Notes under the pieces: generated by a model
Seen by the model: only the letters and a program-made list of their open reading frames with translations
Told to the model about the DNA's origin: nothing
Databases searched by the model: none
Source of the DNA: Propionibacterium sp.
Lineage (GTDB): Bacteria > Actinomycetota > Actinomycetes > Propionibacteriales > Propionibacteriaceae
Assembly (NCBI GenBank): GCA_012517405.1
Contig: JAAYVB010000017.1
Location: forward strand, 1 to 64,000
Direction: 5' to 3'
DNA: 64,000 nt
Made by a program: the position numbers and the translations under genes
Shown: one piece after another, positions 21,493-32,450 of the stretch
Position numbering within the stretch: position 1 is the first letter of the stretch
Layout of the letters: every line of letters begins with the position of its first letter

Positions 21493-23127
21493 ATGGCGGA
21501 ACTGACGATTCGCCCCGACGAGATCCGGGATGCGCTGAACGAGTTCGTGCAGAAGTACGAACCTACTCAGTCGGCCCGGGAAGAAGTCGGAAGTGTCATC
21601 ACCTCGGGTGACGGTATCGCCCGGGTCGATGGCCTGCCGTCGGCGATGGCCAATGAGCTGCTGCGCTTCGAGAACGGCACGCTCGGTATCGCACTCAACC
21701 TTGAGGCCCGCGAGATCGGCGTGGTCGTCCTGGGAGACTCGAACGGCATCGAGGAGGGATCGCAGGTCGTCGGTACCGGCGAGATCCTCTCGGTTCCGGT
21801 CGGCGACGGCTACCTGGGACGCGTCGTCGACGCGATGGGCAACCCGATCGACGGTGAAGGACCGATTCAGGGCGCGACCGAACGTCGTCCGCTGGAACTC
21901 CAGGCCGCCGGCGTCATGGACCGCCAGGAGGTCAACGAGCCGCTGATGACCGGGCTGAAGGCCATCGATGCGATGACCCCGATCGGTCGAGGTCAGCGCC
22001 AGCTGATCATCGGCGACCGCAAGACCGGCAAGACAGCGATCGCCATCGACACCATCCTCAATCAGAAGGCGAACTGGGAGACCGGTGACCCGACCAAGCA
22101 GGTGCGCTGCATCTATGTCGCGGTGGGGCAGAAGAACTCCACGGTCGCCGAGGTACACGAGACGCTGAGCAAGCGCGGCGCGATGGACTACACCGTGATC
22201 GTGAACTCTCCGGCATCCGACCCCGCGGGCTTCAAGTACATCGCGCCGTACGCCGGTTCGGCGATCGGGCAGCACTGGATGTACCAGGGCCGTCACGTGC
22301 TGATCGTCTTCGACGATCTCACCAAGCAGGCCGAGGCCTATCGAGCGATGTCGTTGCTGCTGCGCCGCCCGCCGGGCCGCGAGGCCTATCCCGGCGACGT
22401 CTTCTATCTGCACTCCCGTCTGCTGGAGCGCTGCGCCAAGCTCTCCGATGCGCTGGGGGCCGGCTCGATGACCGGTCTGCCGATCGTGGAGACCAAGGCG
22501 AACGATGTCTCGGCCTACATCCCGACGAACGTGATCTCTATCACCGATGGCCAGATCTTCTTGCAGTCGGATCTGTTCAACGCTAACCAGCGACCCGCCG
22601 TCGATGTCGGCATTTCCGTCTCTCGGGTGGGCGGCGCAGCTCAGACCAAGGCCATGAAGAAGGTGTCGGGCACCCTGAAGATCTCGCTGGCGCAGTATCG
22701 CGACATGCAGGCCTTCGCGATGTTCGCCTCCGATCTCGACGATGCCTCCAAGCGTCAGCTGGAGCGCGGCGCGCGGTTGATGGAGTTGCTTCGCCAGCCC
22801 CAGTACAGCCCGATGCCGATGGAGGAGCAGGTGGCCGTCATCTGGGCCGGTACCACCGGCCAGTTGGACGAGGTACCGGTCGAAGACGTCCAGCGCTTCG
22901 AGGAGCAGTTCCTCGACTACCTGCGGCACAACTCCGATCTGCTGACCACCATCGCACAGACGGGAACGGTGGGCGACGCCGAGTTCAAGCTCGCCGGCGC
23001 GCAGATCGCGTCGTTCAAGAGGACCTTCCGTACCGCCTCGGGCGTCCTGCTGGGGGAGCCCGATGCCGACGAGGTCACCGATTCCGACATCGAGCAGCAG
23101 CAGATCGTCAAGCGGAATCGGAGCTGA
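21493..23127 (+). CDS. atpA: ATP synthase F1 subunit alpha
   Basis: A 544-residue non-catalytic nucleotide-binding subunit. The Walker A motif is GDRKTGKT (174-181) and the arginine finger region is in [18 protein letters not shown]. The ATG at 21493 ([10 protein letters not shown]) has GGAG six bases upstream; a GTG at 21481 lies inside the ribosome-binding region and is less likely. The C-terminal extension beyond about residue 510 (acidic, with [12 protein letters not shown]) is of the kind seen in actinobacterial alpha subunits, where it suppresses ATP hydrolysis. Confidence 0.97.
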   Translation: MAELTIRPDEIRDALNEFVQKYEPTQSAREEVGSVITSGDGIARVDGLPSAMANELLRFENGTLGIALNLEAREIGVVVLGDSNGIEEGSQVVGTGEILSVPVGDGYLGRVVDAMGNPIDGEGPIQGATERRPLELQAAGVMDRQEVNEPLMTGLKAIDAMTPIGRGQRQLIIGDRKTGKTAIAIDTILNQKANWETGDPTKQVRCIYVAVGQKNSTVAEVHETLSKRGAMDYTVIVNSPASDPAGFKYIAPYAGSAIGQHWMYQGRHVLIVFDDLTKQAEAYRAMSLLLRRPPGREAYPGDVFYLHSRLLERCAKLSDALGAGSMTGLPIVETKANDVSAYIPTNVISITDGQIFLQSDLFNANQRPAVDVGISVSRVGGAAQTKAMKKVSGTLKISLAQYRDMQAFAMFASDLDDASKRQLERGARLMELLRQPQYSPMPMEEQVAVIWAGTTGQLDEVPVEDVQRFEEQFLDYLRHNSDLLTTIAQTGTVGDAEFKLAGAQIASFKRTFRTASGVLLGEPDADEVTDSDIEQQQIVKRNRS

Positions 23128-23133
23128 TGATCC

Positions 23134-25531
<2,398 letters not shown>

Positions 25532-25532
25532 G

Positions 25533-25958
25533 ATGGCCTCCGGCCCACTGAACGTCAAGTTCGTCGCCACCGACGGGCTCGTCTGGCAGGGGGACGCGCT
25601 GAGCGTCCTGGTGCGTACCGTCGAGGGCGATATCGGCATTCTGGCCGGTCACGAGCCGTTGATGGCGGTGCTGGTGCCGCACGGTGCCGAGGTCGTCACG
25701 GCGGATGGAGTGCGGCACGTCATCGCCATCGATTCGGGGTTCCTGTCCGTATTCGCCAATCACGTCTCCGTGCTGTCGGCCTTCGGTGAGCTGGCCGAGG
25801 AGATCTCGGTGGACGAGGCCCGGGTCGAGTTGGCCGCGCTACACGCGAAGGTGCAAGCCGCCGAGGCCGACGAACGCGAGATCCGCCGATACCGCAAGCT
25901 GCAGTCTCAGGTCAAGGCTGGCGAGAAGTACCACGAACTGATCAAGCGGAATCCCTAG
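25533..25958 (+). CDS. atpC: ATP synthase F1 subunit epsilon
   Basis: A 141-residue epsilon subunit with the N-terminal beta-sandwich (VRTVEGDIGILAGHEPLMAVL) and a C-terminal helical hairpin (about 92-135) that inhibits ATP hydrolysis in bacteria. It closes the atp operon, whose full order is I-Z-B-E-F-H-A-G-D-C. Confidence 0.95.
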   Translation: MASGPLNVKFVATDGLVWQGDALSVLVRTVEGDIGILAGHEPLMAVLVPHGAEVVTADGVRHVIAIDSGFLSVFANHVSVLSAFGELAEEISVDEARVELAALHAKVQAAEADEREIRRYRKLQSQVKAGEKYHELIKRNP

Positions 25959-25987
25959 ATGCACCGCGCTGCCATGATCATTTGCGC

Positions 25988-25993
25988 TAACCT
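25988..25993 (+). promoter_or_regulatory. -10-like hexamer directly before the DUF2550 gene (leaderless start)
   Basis: TAACCT lies six bases before the ATG at 26000 and there is no Shine-Dalgarno sequence, so the transcript would begin at or next to the start codon. Confidence 0.4.
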
Positions 25994-25999
25994 CTGCTC

Positions 26000-26464
26000 A
26001 TGAGCGAACCCGAGTGGCTGAATTGGCTGGCCACCGTCGTTCTCGTGACTGGCCTGGGTTATCTGCTGATCGTCTTTGCGCGCCGTGTCTGGCTGAGCCG
26101 CCGAGGCGGTCTTTTTGATTGTGGATTGCGTTTGGCCGGCACTGGGCGCTGGCGCTCCGGGCTGGCCCGCTATTCCGGCGAGCGTTTTGAATGGTACTTG
26201 CTGTGGCGGGTCTGGCCGAGGCCTTCTCGGGTGTTCGTCCGCGGTGAATGCGAGGTGAATGGGCTCCGCGAGACCAGCAGTGCGGAGGCTAACCTCGGAT
26301 ACGGGTTCTCGACGATCCTGTCGTTGCACGTAACCGCGGCACCGCCCGATAGACCCCAGCAGAATTGGGAGCTTGCGCTCAGTGAGGGTTCGGCGATGGG
26401 GCTGGTGAGCTGGCTGGAGTCGGCGCCGCCGGGCCAAGGTGACTACCGGCGGCGGCACGACTGA
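26000..26464 (+). CDS. DUF2550 family membrane protein
   Basis: A 154-residue protein with one N-terminal membrane span (about 10-28), then a basic RRVWLSRRGGLFDCGLR turn and a globular cytosolic part with WRSGLARYSGERFEWYLLWRVWPRP. This is the DUF2550 pattern (mycobacterial Rv1312 family), which sits just after atpC in many Actinobacteria. Function is unknown; the fixed place beside the ATP synthase is the only clue. The ATG lacks a ribosome-binding site and appears leaderless. Confidence 0.75.
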   Translation: MSEPEWLNWLATVVLVTGLGYLLIVFARRVWLSRRGGLFDCGLRLAGTGRWRSGLARYSGERFEWYLLWRVWPRPSRVFVRGECEVNGLRETSSAEANLGYGFSTILSLHVTAAPPDRPQQNWELALSEGSAMGLVSWLESAPPGQGDYRRRHD

Positions 26465-26494
26465 CGGCGCTCGAACCAGTGAGGATGGAGGACC

Positions 26495-27544
26495 GTGCGC
26501 GGCGAGTATGTGGGCAGTGATGGGGTCGCAGTGACCGCTGATCTCGAGATCGCTGACCGGCAGTTGTCCCGGCTCAGTCTGACGGCCCGTTCTGCTGGCG
26601 CCGGCGATGCAGGGGAAGAGCGGTTGGCGCCGGTGGTCGCCGCGTTGACGGGTCTGGCCGCCGATGTGGATGTGCGCACGATGACGGGGATCATCGAGAA
26701 GGTGTGGCCCGGATCCGCTGGTGGGCTGGCCACCTCGATCGCGATTGCGGTGCGTCGCGCCGCACGGGGAACCACGAGCTGGGGTGACCTGACCTTCGAC
26801 GTGATCGGCCCGGTGAACCTCCCGGTGGCGACCCATGTCGCACTCGATCAGGTGATCGCCGACGATGTCAGGGCGGGACGCCGCAACCCCACCTTCCGGA
26901 TCTGGGAGTGGGACGATCCGGCGGTGGTCATCGGTTCGTTTCAATCCGTGCGTAATGAGGTCGATCCCGACAACGCCGCCAAGTACGGCTTCGGGGTAGT
27001 GCGGCGTATCTCCGGTGGCGGCGCGATGTTCATGCCGCCCGGCACCTGCATCACCTACTCACTGACGGTTCCGGGCTCCCTCACCGAGGGACTGAGCTTC
27101 GAGCAGTCCTACGCGTTCCTGGACGCCTGGGTGCTGGACGCGCTGGCGGCGGTCGGCGTCCGGGCCCGCTATCTGCCGCTGAACGACATTGCATCCGACA
27201 AGGGCAAGATCGGTGGAGCAGCGCAGCGGCGGTTCGTCGACGGCACCGTGCTGCATCACGTCACCAGCGCCTATGCGATGGACATGGGGCTGCTGGCGCA
27301 GGTGCTGCGGCTGGGCCGGGAGCCGATCAGCAAGAAGGGCACGGCCAGCGCCAACAAATGGGTCGATCCGATGTGCTCGCAGACCACCATGTCGCGCGAT
27401 CAGGTGATGGCCTCATTCCTGGCGTCCTTCACGTCCCGCTATCGCTGTGTCGAGGCAGGCTACAGCGACGATCAGCTCGGCCGCGCGGCAGAACTGGTGC
27501 GCACCAAGTTTGCCGCCGACGAGTGGACCTACCGCGTGCCCTGA
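26495..27544 (+). CDS. lplA: Lipoate-protein ligase A with N-terminal LplB/C-terminal-domain-like module
   Basis: A 349-residue enzyme that activates lipoate with ATP and attaches it to lysines of E2 subunits or GcvH. The catalytic domain (about 105-345) has VVRRISGGGA (R170-A177) and the lipoyl-AMP lysine K238 in KGKIGGAAQRR, followed by LHHVT. The first 95 residues (GEYVGSDGVAVTADLEI...LSRLSLTA...LAPVVAALTGL) look like the small accessory domain that is C-terminal in E. coli LplA or separate as LplB in archaea, so the domain order is swapped. The GTG start has GAGGATGGAGGA upstream. Its 3' end overlaps the convergent pduO by 16 bases. Confidence 0.82.
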   Translation: MRGEYVGSDGVAVTADLEIADRQLSRLSLTARSAGAGDAGEERLAPVVAALTGLAADVDVRTMTGIIEKVWPGSAGGLATSIAIAVRRAARGTTSWGDLTFDVIGPVNLPVATHVALDQVIADDVRAGRRNPTFRIWEWDDPAVVIGSFQSVRNEVDPDNAAKYGFGVVRRISGGGAMFMPPGTCITYSLTVPGSLTEGLSFEQSYAFLDAWVLDALAAVGVRARYLPLNDIASDKGKIGGAAQRRFVDGTVLHHVTSAYAMDMGLLAQVLRLGREPISKKGTASANKWVDPMCSQTTMSRDQVMASFLASFTSRYRCVEAGYSDDQLGRAAELVRTKFAADEWTYRVP

Positions 27545-28158
27545 CGGCCGGGATTCCGCTCCCCACCGGGCAGCCACAGCACATCGGTGACCCCGGCGAG
27601 CAGATTGGCTCGTCGGGCCAGGATGAAGAACAGATCGCTGAGCCGGTTCAGGTACTTCAGCGGCAGCGGGCTCAACCCGCCCGAGGCCTCGGTGCTGCCA
27701 TCCTCGATTCCGTACTGCTCGGCGGCGGCCCAGGCTTGACGTTCTGCCCGGCGGGCCATCGTCCGCAGCAGATGGAATTGGGCGCTGGCGGGCGAACCGC
27801 CGGGAAGAATGAACGAATCCAGGTTCGGCAGGTCTTCGTTGAACTGGTCGCACCAGGCCTCGAGCCGGTCGATACTCGGCTGGATGATGCGCAACGGCTC
27901 CCACTTCGGATTCGGCGCCACCGGGTTCGACAGGTCGGCACCGAGATCGAAGAGCTCGTTCTGGATGATCCGCAGGGCGCCGTGCGCGTCATCGTCCACG
28001 TCGTGATTGGCCAGCAGGACCCCAATGGCAGAATTGAGTTCGTCGACGCTACCGTAGGCTTCAACTCGCGGATCGGTCTTGCGAGCCACCGAGTTGTCGG
28101 ACAGCCGGGTCTGGCCAGCATCACCAGTGCGGGTATAGATACGTGTGAGGTGGACCAT
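27529..28158 (-). CDS. pduO: Cob(I)alamin adenosyltransferase, PduO type
   Basis: A 209-residue enzyme that transfers the adenosyl group of ATP to cob(I)alamin, making adenosylcobalamin. The ATP-binding TRTGDAGQT (about 9-17), NELFDLGADLSNP, PGGSPASAQFHLLRTMARRAER and YLNRLSDLFFILAR are the PduO-type signatures. In a propionate-forming organism its product is the cofactor of methylmalonyl-CoA mutase, tying it to the epimerase gene 4.3 kb away. There is no ribosome-binding site; TATGCT six bases before the ATG points to a leaderless mRNA. The frame is open far upstream but overlaps the divergent lipoprotein gene and is not coding there. Confidence 0.93.
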   Translation of the reverse strand: MVHLTRIYTRTGDAGQTRLSDNSVARKTDPRVEAYGSVDELNSAIGVLLANHDVDDDAHGALRIIQNELFDLGADLSNPVAPNPKWEPLRIIQPSIDRLEAWCDQFNEDLPNLDSFILPGGSPASAQFHLLRTMARRAERQAWAAAEQYGIEDGSTEASGGLSPLPLKYLNRLSDLFFILARRANLLAGVTDVLWLPGGERNPGRQGTR

Positions 28159-28164
28159 GGCTGA

Positions 28165-28170
28165 AGCATA
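28165..28170 (-). promoter_or_regulatory. -10-like hexamer directly before pduO (leaderless start)
   Basis: TATGCT on the minus strand ends six bases before the pduO ATG (28158); no Shine-Dalgarno sequence is present. The hexamer lies in the 45-base gap to the divergent cyclophilin gene. Confidence 0.42.
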
Positions 28171-28203
28171 CCCGGCAGCAAGCACCCAAGAGGAGACGAG
28201 CAT

Positions 28204-28944
28204 ATGACGGTGAGCAGACGGGCAGCGGTCTGCGTGGCGGCAGCCGGCGCGATCATGGCCTTGGCGGGCTGCGCCAACCAGCCCGGCCAGACGAGCGGGG
28301 CGTCCAGCCCGGCCAGCGCCACTTCGGCCGCGACCTCCGCATCGCCATCCGGCGAGCCGACCGGCACGACGGCCGCCAGCGCGCTGAACGCGACGGTCAG
28401 CTGCCAGTACGTCGCCGGTGGCCAACGCGCCAAGCCGGTCGATCCGCCGCCCGCCACCGATGTGCCCGCGACGGGGACGCTGACCGTCACCCTCGACATG
28501 ACGGCCGGTCCGGTGGCGATCACCATGGACCGCGCCAAGGCGCCGTGTACCGTCAATTCGTTCGAGGCACTGGTCAAGCAGGGGTTCTACGACGGCACGA
28601 GCTGCCATCGGCTGGTCGACCAGGGCATCTACATCCTGCAGTGCGGTGATCCGACGGGCATCGGGTCCGGCGGTCCGGGCTACCGTTTCGCGGACGAGCT
28701 GACCGGCAGCGAGCAGTACACCGCCGGAGTCGTCGCGATGGCCAATGCAGGCCCCGACACCAACGGCTCGCAGTTCTTCATTGTCTGGGCCGATTCGCCG
28801 TTGCCGCCCGACTACACCATCTTCGGGACGATCGACGACGACTCTCTTCAGGTCATCACGACGATCGCCTCTCGTGGTGTTTCACAGGATGCCTCGCCGA
28901 ATCCGATCGCCGAGGCGAAGATCACCCGGGCTAGCTTCGGCTGA
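28204..28944 (+). CDS. Cyclophilin-type peptidyl-prolyl isomerase, lipoprotein
   Basis: A 246-residue exported foldase. It has an RR-containing signal peptide and a lipobox LAGC with the lipidated cysteine C23, a Ser/Thr/Ala/Pro linker (about 24-90), and a cyclophilin domain (about 93-246) with NSFEALVKQGFYDGTSCHRLV, ELTGSEQYTAGVVAMANAG and NGSQFFIVW. It should act on proteins outside the membrane. AGAGGAG precedes the ATG. The consensus arginine of the human cyclophilin active site is replaced by the FHR-like CHR found in this bacterial subgroup. Its 3' end overlaps the convergent hydrolase gene by 14 bases. Confidence 0.9.
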   Translation: MTVSRRAAVCVAAAGAIMALAGCANQPGQTSGASSPASATSAATSASPSGEPTGTTAASALNATVSCQYVAGGQRAKPVDPPPATDVPATGTLTVTLDMTAGPVAITMDRAKAPCTVNSFEALVKQGFYDGTSCHRLVDQGIYILQCGDPTGIGSGGPGYRFADELTGSEQYTAGVVAMANAGPDTNGSQFFIVWADSPLPPDYTIFGTIDDDSLQVITTIASRGVSQDASPNPIAEAKITRASFG

Positions 28945-29725
28945 TGAATTCGCCGATGGCCTGGGCGACCGCCTGGGGCTGATCGGCGTGCAGCCAATGT
29001 CCGGCGTCCGGAATGGTGACGAGATCGGCGGCGGGGAAGTAATCCCGCATTGTCGGCTCGTCGCCGGGCTGAACGTGATCGGAGTTCTCGCCCCGCAGCC
29101 ACAGCACCGGTCCGTCCCACTGACCGCTGATGGGTGGCCAGTCGATCAGCTTGTCGACTGAGCGCTGCAGGAGCCCGAGATTGGCCAGCCACTGCCAGCC
29201 GTCGCCCGACGTGCCGCGGTGCAGGTTCTGCAGCAAGAAGGCCCGGACGGCGGTATTGGGGATCTTCTCGGCGAGCGCATTGTCGGCGTCCTTGCGGGAA
29301 GCGAGCCGGTCGAGGTCGAGGCTGAGAAGTGAGTCGATGAGGTACTGGAAATCGTCATTGCCGCTTCGGGCGACCGGCGACATGTCGGCGACGACAAGCC
29401 TGCTCAGCAGTTCCGGATGACGCAGCGCGAGGCGCATCGCGACTTTGCCGCCCATCGAGTGACCAACGAGGGTGATCGGGGCTTCCTGTGCACCTCGGGC
29501 CCGCAATTCGTCGGCGACCAGATCGGCGAACAGGTCGAAATCGAAGCTGTCGGTCCATGGCGAGCGGCCGTGGTTGGGCAGGTCGAGCAGCACGCTGGTC
29601 GTCTGATCGGCAAGTAGCTTCGCGACATTGCCGAAGTTCCTGCCCTGACCGAAGACACCGTGCGCAAAGACCAGCTGGACCGGGCCGTGGCCCATCTCGA
29701 TGGCATTCAGGCGTGTCATCGTCAT
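28931..29725 (-). CDS. Alpha/beta-fold hydrolase (YbfF-like esterase)
   Basis: A 264-residue alpha/beta hydrolase with the nucleophile elbow GHSMGG (S90), the oxyanion-hole [10 protein letters not shown], an acid in the LRGENSD segment, and the catalytic histidine in [11 protein letters not shown]. It resembles the YbfF esterase family, which cleaves short acyl esters or acyl-CoA; the natural substrate is unknown. The ATG at 29725 overlaps the stop of the upstream zinc-protein gene (ATGA), although a second ATG at 29719 is better spaced from GGAG. The pair is therefore an operon, divergent from nucS. Confidence 0.82.
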   Translation of the reverse strand: MTMTRLNAIEMGHGPVQLVFAHGVFGQGRNFGNVAKLLADQTTSVLLDLPNHGRSPWTDSFDFDLFADLVADELRARGAQEAPITLVGHSMGGKVAMRLALRHPELLSRLVVADMSPVARSGNDDFQYLIDSLLSLDLDRLASRKDADNALAEKIPNTAVRAFLLQNLHRGTSGDGWQWLANLGLLQRSVDKLIDWPPISGQWDGPVLWLRGENSDHVQPGDEPTMRDYFPAADLVTIPDAGHWLHADQPQAVAQAIGEFISRS

Positions 29726-29997
29726 CTTCTCCGTTCCCAGCAGTAGCTGTGAAAATGGCGGCGGTAGTCGACTCCCGAGGTCGACCCGATCGGGGGAGTG
29801 TGCGGCCAAGCCACGATGTGCGGGGTGCCGGGCGGGATGGGATTGCCGCATTCGGGGCAGCTGTAAGTCTTCGTCGCGTTCTCAGCACGGATCTGGCGCG
29901 TCACCCACAGTCCGTCGGCCTTGGACGCCGAGGTGTTGAAGGTGTCCAGCCTCAATGGGCGGGGCGCACGAGTGTGTTTGCTGCGACGTTTGGCCAC
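29722..29997 (-). CDS. Small conserved actinobacterial protein with zinc-ribbon-like cysteines
   Basis: A 91-residue basic protein. Its first third is rich in Lys and Arg ([16 protein letters not shown]), the middle has a CPECG pair, and the end has H-x-H-x-x-C (HFHSYCW), together making a probable zinc site. Family function is unknown to me; the basic tail and zinc motif would suit nucleic-acid or protein binding, but that is inference. The GTG start at 29997 has AAGGTGAG before it. It is coupled to the hydrolase downstream and faces nucS across a palindrome-containing 141-base gap. Confidence 0.7.
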   Translation of the reverse strand: MAKRRSKHTRAPRPLRLDTFNTSASKADGLWVTRQIRAENATKTYSCPECGNPIPPGTPHIVAWPHTPPIGSTSGVDYRRHFHSYCWERRR

Positions 29998-30031
29998 TCG
30001 CTCACCTTAGCGCGGCGCGGCCCGTGCTCCT

Positions 30032-30089
30032 GCGCCCCGAATCGGACCCCGCGCCCGATATATCGGGCGCATCTTCGGATTCGGGGCGC
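30032..30089. repeat. Nested perfect palindrome in the divergent nucS / zinc-protein intergenic region
   Basis: A 58-base imperfect palindrome with one centre (between 30060 and 30061). The inner 20 bases (30051-30070) are a perfect palindrome with arms GCGCCCGATA/TATCGGGCGC. Outer arms of 12 bases, GCGCCCCGAATC (30032-30043) and GATTCGGGGCGC (30078-30089), also pair perfectly. Between them lies a mostly mismatched 7-base stretch on each side. No copy was noticed elsewhere in the window. It could be an operator, a cruciform or a dispersed palindromic repeat unit. Confidence 0.8.
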
Positions 30090-30125
30090 GGGAACGGGGG
30101 GGAGGCGGGGGAGCGACGGGTGGGG

Positions 30126-30131
30126 TACGGT
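30126..30131 (+). promoter_or_regulatory. -10-like hexamer directly before nucS (leaderless start)
   Basis: TACGGT lies seven bases before the GTG at 30139. This placement, and the short N-terminus of corynebacterial NucS, favour 30139 over the in-frame GTG at 30130. Confidence 0.38.
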
Positions 30132-30138
30132 GGACGCC

Positions 30139-30852
30139 GTGCGTGTGGTGATCGCGGAATGCCAGGTGGATTATGGCGGCCGGTTGACGGCTCATCTACC
30201 GATGGCGCGCAGGTTGATCGTGGTGAAGGCGGACGGATCGGTTTCGGTGCATGCCGACGACCGCGCCTACAAGCCGTTGAACTGGATGAGCCCACCCTGC
30301 ACCACAACGATCACTCCCGCTGCCCAGGCCGATCTGGGTGCGACGACCGCCGACATCGATCCGCGCGTACGCGAGGTGTGGATGATCCGCTCCAAGAGCG
30401 GCGATTTCCTGCAGATCAGCGTCGGGGAGATCGAGTTGGACTACACCACCGAGTTGGGCATCGATCCGGGCCTTCGCAAGGACGGGGTGGAAGCCCACCT
30501 GCAGGCGTTGCTGGCCGAGAACCCGGCGACCTTTGGTGAAGGCTGGAGCGTCGTGCAACGCGAGTACATGACCGCGATCGGCCCGGTCGATCTGCTCTGC
30601 CGGGACGAACTCGGCTGCTATGTGGCGGTCGAGGTGAAACGCCGCGGCGAGATCGACGGCGTGGAGCAGCTCACGCGCTATCTCGATCTGATGAATCGTG
30701 ACCCGCTGCTGGGCGAGGTGCGCGGAGTTTTCGCAGCCCAACAGATCAAGCCGCAGGCGCGCACGCTGGCAACCGATCGTGGCATCTCGTGCCTGGTGGT
30801 CGACTACGACGCGCTGCGCGGACTCGACCACGCGGAGGACCGGCTTTTCTGA
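30139..30852 (+). CDS. nucS: Mismatch-specific endonuclease NucS/EndoMS
   Basis: NucS cuts both strands at mismatched bases and provides mismatch repair in Actinobacteria that lack MutS/MutL. The 237-residue protein is collinear with M. tuberculosis Nuc[13 protein letters not shown] and [24 protein letters not shown] in the N-terminal DNA-binding domain, and [24 protein letters not shown] and [21 protein letters not shown] in the RecB-like nuclease domain carrying the catalytic Asp, Glu and Lys. The chain ends RLF; the sliding-clamp-binding peptide is at this end in the family. The start could also be the GTG at 30130 (nine bases longer). It ends six bases from the convergent coiled-coil gene. 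Confidence 0.95.
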   Translation: MRVVIAECQVDYGGRLTAHLPMARRLIVVKADGSVSVHADDRAYKPLNWMSPPCTTTITPAAQADLGATTADIDPRVREVWMIRSKSGDFLQISVGEIELDYTTELGIDPGLRKDGVEAHLQALLAENPATFGEGWSVVQREYMTAIGPVDLLCRDELGCYVAVEVKRRGEIDGVEQLTRYLDLMNRDPLLGEVRGVFAAQQIKPQARTLATDRGISCLVVDYDALRGLDHAEDRLF

Positions 30853-30858
30853 AGGCGG

Positions 30859-32358
30859 TCAGCCCTTCTTGATCACCTTCGTGGGTTCGGCGCTCTCGGC
30901 AGGAATGATGGCGGTGGTGTTCGCTCCAGCGGACTCGTCCTTGTCGCCGGTGACCTCGGGGATCACCGCGGTCGCGGATGCGTCCTGGTCGGTGCGGATC
31001 ACCGTGGTGGGCTCGTTGGGTTGTCCGACGGGCTGCTCGGGGGCCTGAGACAGCCACTGCTGGTTGGAGTCCGAGTCCTCGTCCTGAGCGCTCTCGGCCT
31101 CGGCTGCCACCGCGGCGAACGGATCAGCATTCGGGTACTCATTGGTGGCGTCCAAGGCCATCTGCCGCAGGTTGGCCATCTGAGCGATGATCGAGTCCTT
31201 GCGCTGCAGCAGGACTGCGATCTCGCGCTCCAGCTGCTCCTTGCGCCAGGCGAACTGCTCTTCGAGCCGGTCCTTCATCATGGTGGCCTGTCGATGGGAC
31301 GCAGCGATCTGGCTTTCCGCCTCGGTTGCCGCATTGGCGCGCAGGCTTTCTGCGGCAGCCATGGCATCCGCGCGGATCTTGCCCGCCTGGCTGCCGGCCT
31401 CGGCGACCTCTGCGGTTGCCTTGGCGTGCTGCTCGTTAGCGTCCGCCATCAGTGCGGCCACCTTCTCTGCGACTGCCTTCGCCTCAGCGTTTGCCGAACC
31501 GATCTGGGCCTGTGCCTCATCATGGCTGGTCTGCTTGATCTCGTCGGCCTCTGCTCGTGCCTTGCGCAGCAACTCGTCGGACTCGGTCTTTGCATGATTC
31601 AGGAGTCGCTCGGATTCGGCCTTGGCGTTGTGCAGCAGCTTGTCGGATTCGGTCCTGGCATCGTGCAGCAGCTTGTCGGATTCGGCCTTGGCGTTGCGCA
31701 GCAGTTCGTCGGATTCGCTCCGGGCCTTGGCGCGCGTCTCCTCGGCATCGCGGGCCGCCTGTTCGGACAGCTGACGGGCGGTCATGATGGCCTGAGACTT
31801 GGCCAGGGCGCTGTTGTGCGATGCCTCGTCGATCAACCCCTTGGCCTGGGTCTTGGCGGCCTCGATGGACGCCTGGCAATCGCGCTGGGTGGCCTCGCGA
31901 GCCTGGGAGATTTCGGTGTCCAGCTGCTCACGCATGTCCCGCAAGTTGCTGAGCGTCTCGACGCGGATGTCGTCGGCTTCGGTCTGCGCGGCGGCTCGCA
32001 GGTCGGCAGCGACTCGGCGACCTTCTTCCTTGATGCGCTCTGCCTCGGTGGCCGCTTTGCTGATCAGGTCGGAGGCCTGGGCCTCGGCGGCCCGCAGCAT
32101 CTGGGTAGCGTGCGAGCCCAGCCTGGTGAAATCGCTGTCGCCGTGCTCGCGCTGGGCCGCGGCGACCTCGGCGCGTAGATGGCGGGTGAGCTGGCGCAGC
32201 GTGGAGACCTGCTGCTCAATGTCGCGAACATAGTTGTCCACGGTCGGACGGTCGTAGCCCAACATCGCGTGTGGGAAACTGCCAGCGGCGCTGGCCCTGT
32301 CATCGAACAGATTGAGGCCCGTGTCCTCGGTGTATTCCTCGTCAGCAGTGTTGGTCAT
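30859..32358 (-). CDS. Long coiled-coil DivIVA/Scy-like protein with hendecad repeats
   Basis: A 499-residue acidic protein. Residues 28-70 (PHAMLGYDRPTVDNYVRDIEQQVSTL) resemble the DivIVA N-terminal membrane-targeting segment, followed by a nearly continuous coiled coil (about 45-415) and a disordered acidic tail ending with three TTVIR/TAVIP/TTAIIP-like short repeats. Residues 215-269 are five 11-residue units of the form ESDxLLxxAxx. Related proteins (Scy, FilP, Wag31 partners) organise polar growth or the cytoskeleton in Actinobacteria. Repeats of TxVI-P type may be kinase or FHA targets, which is inference. GAGGAGATC precedes the ATG. Confidence 0.72.
   Translation of the reverse strand: MTNTADEEYTEDTGLNLFDDRASAAGSFPHAMLGYDRPTVDNYVRDIEQQVSTLRQLTRHLRAEVAAAQREHGDSDFTRLGSHATQMLRAAEAQASDLISKAATEAERIKEEGRRVAADLRAAAQTEADDIRVETLSNLRDMREQLDTEISQAREATQRDCQASIEAAKTQAKGLIDEASHNSALAKSQAIMTARQLSEQAARDAEETRAKARSESDELLRNAKAESDKLLHDARTESDKLLHNAKAESERLLNHAKTESDELLRKARAEADEIKQTSHDEAQAQIGSANAEAKAVAEKVAALMADANEQHAKATAEVAEAGSQAGKIRADAMAAAESLRANAATEAESQIAASHRQATMMKDRLEEQFAWRKEQLEREIAVLLQRKDSIIAQMANLRQMALDATNEYPNADPFAAVAAEAESAQDEDSDSNQQWLSQAPEQPVGQPNEPTTVIRTDQDASATAVIPEVTGDKDESAGANTTAIIPAESAEPTKVIKKG
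31552..31716 (-). repeat. Five 33-bp tandem units encoding 11-residue coiled-coil repeats
   Basis: The minus strand encodes ESDELLRNAKA, ESDKLLHDART, ESDKLLHNAKA, ESERLLNHAKT and ESDELLRKARA in a row, with a sixth degenerate unit to 31519. On the plus strand the core GCAGCAGCTTGTCGGATTCG recurs almost unchanged in two neighbouring units, so the array looks recently expanded and could vary in copy number. Confidence 0.85.
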
Positions 32359-32450
32359 CGCGATCTCCTCACGTCCCCATCGAGGTTAGCAAGAACGTCT
32401 GTGGGGTGCCCTTTCGGACACCCCACGGACACTCAACCAAAAGCGATCGG

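Noticed and set aside
28159-28608. A 150-residue N-terminal extension of pduO
   Set aside because: It is antisense to the cyclophilin lipoprotein, is Arg/Gly-rich without a family match, and PduO enzymes start at the MVHLTRIYTRTGD position.
31552-31716. The 33-bp tandem units as a CRISPR array or minisatellite unrelated to coding
   Set aside because: The units are contiguous without spacers, stay in frame, and encode regular coiled-coil repeats within a clear gene.
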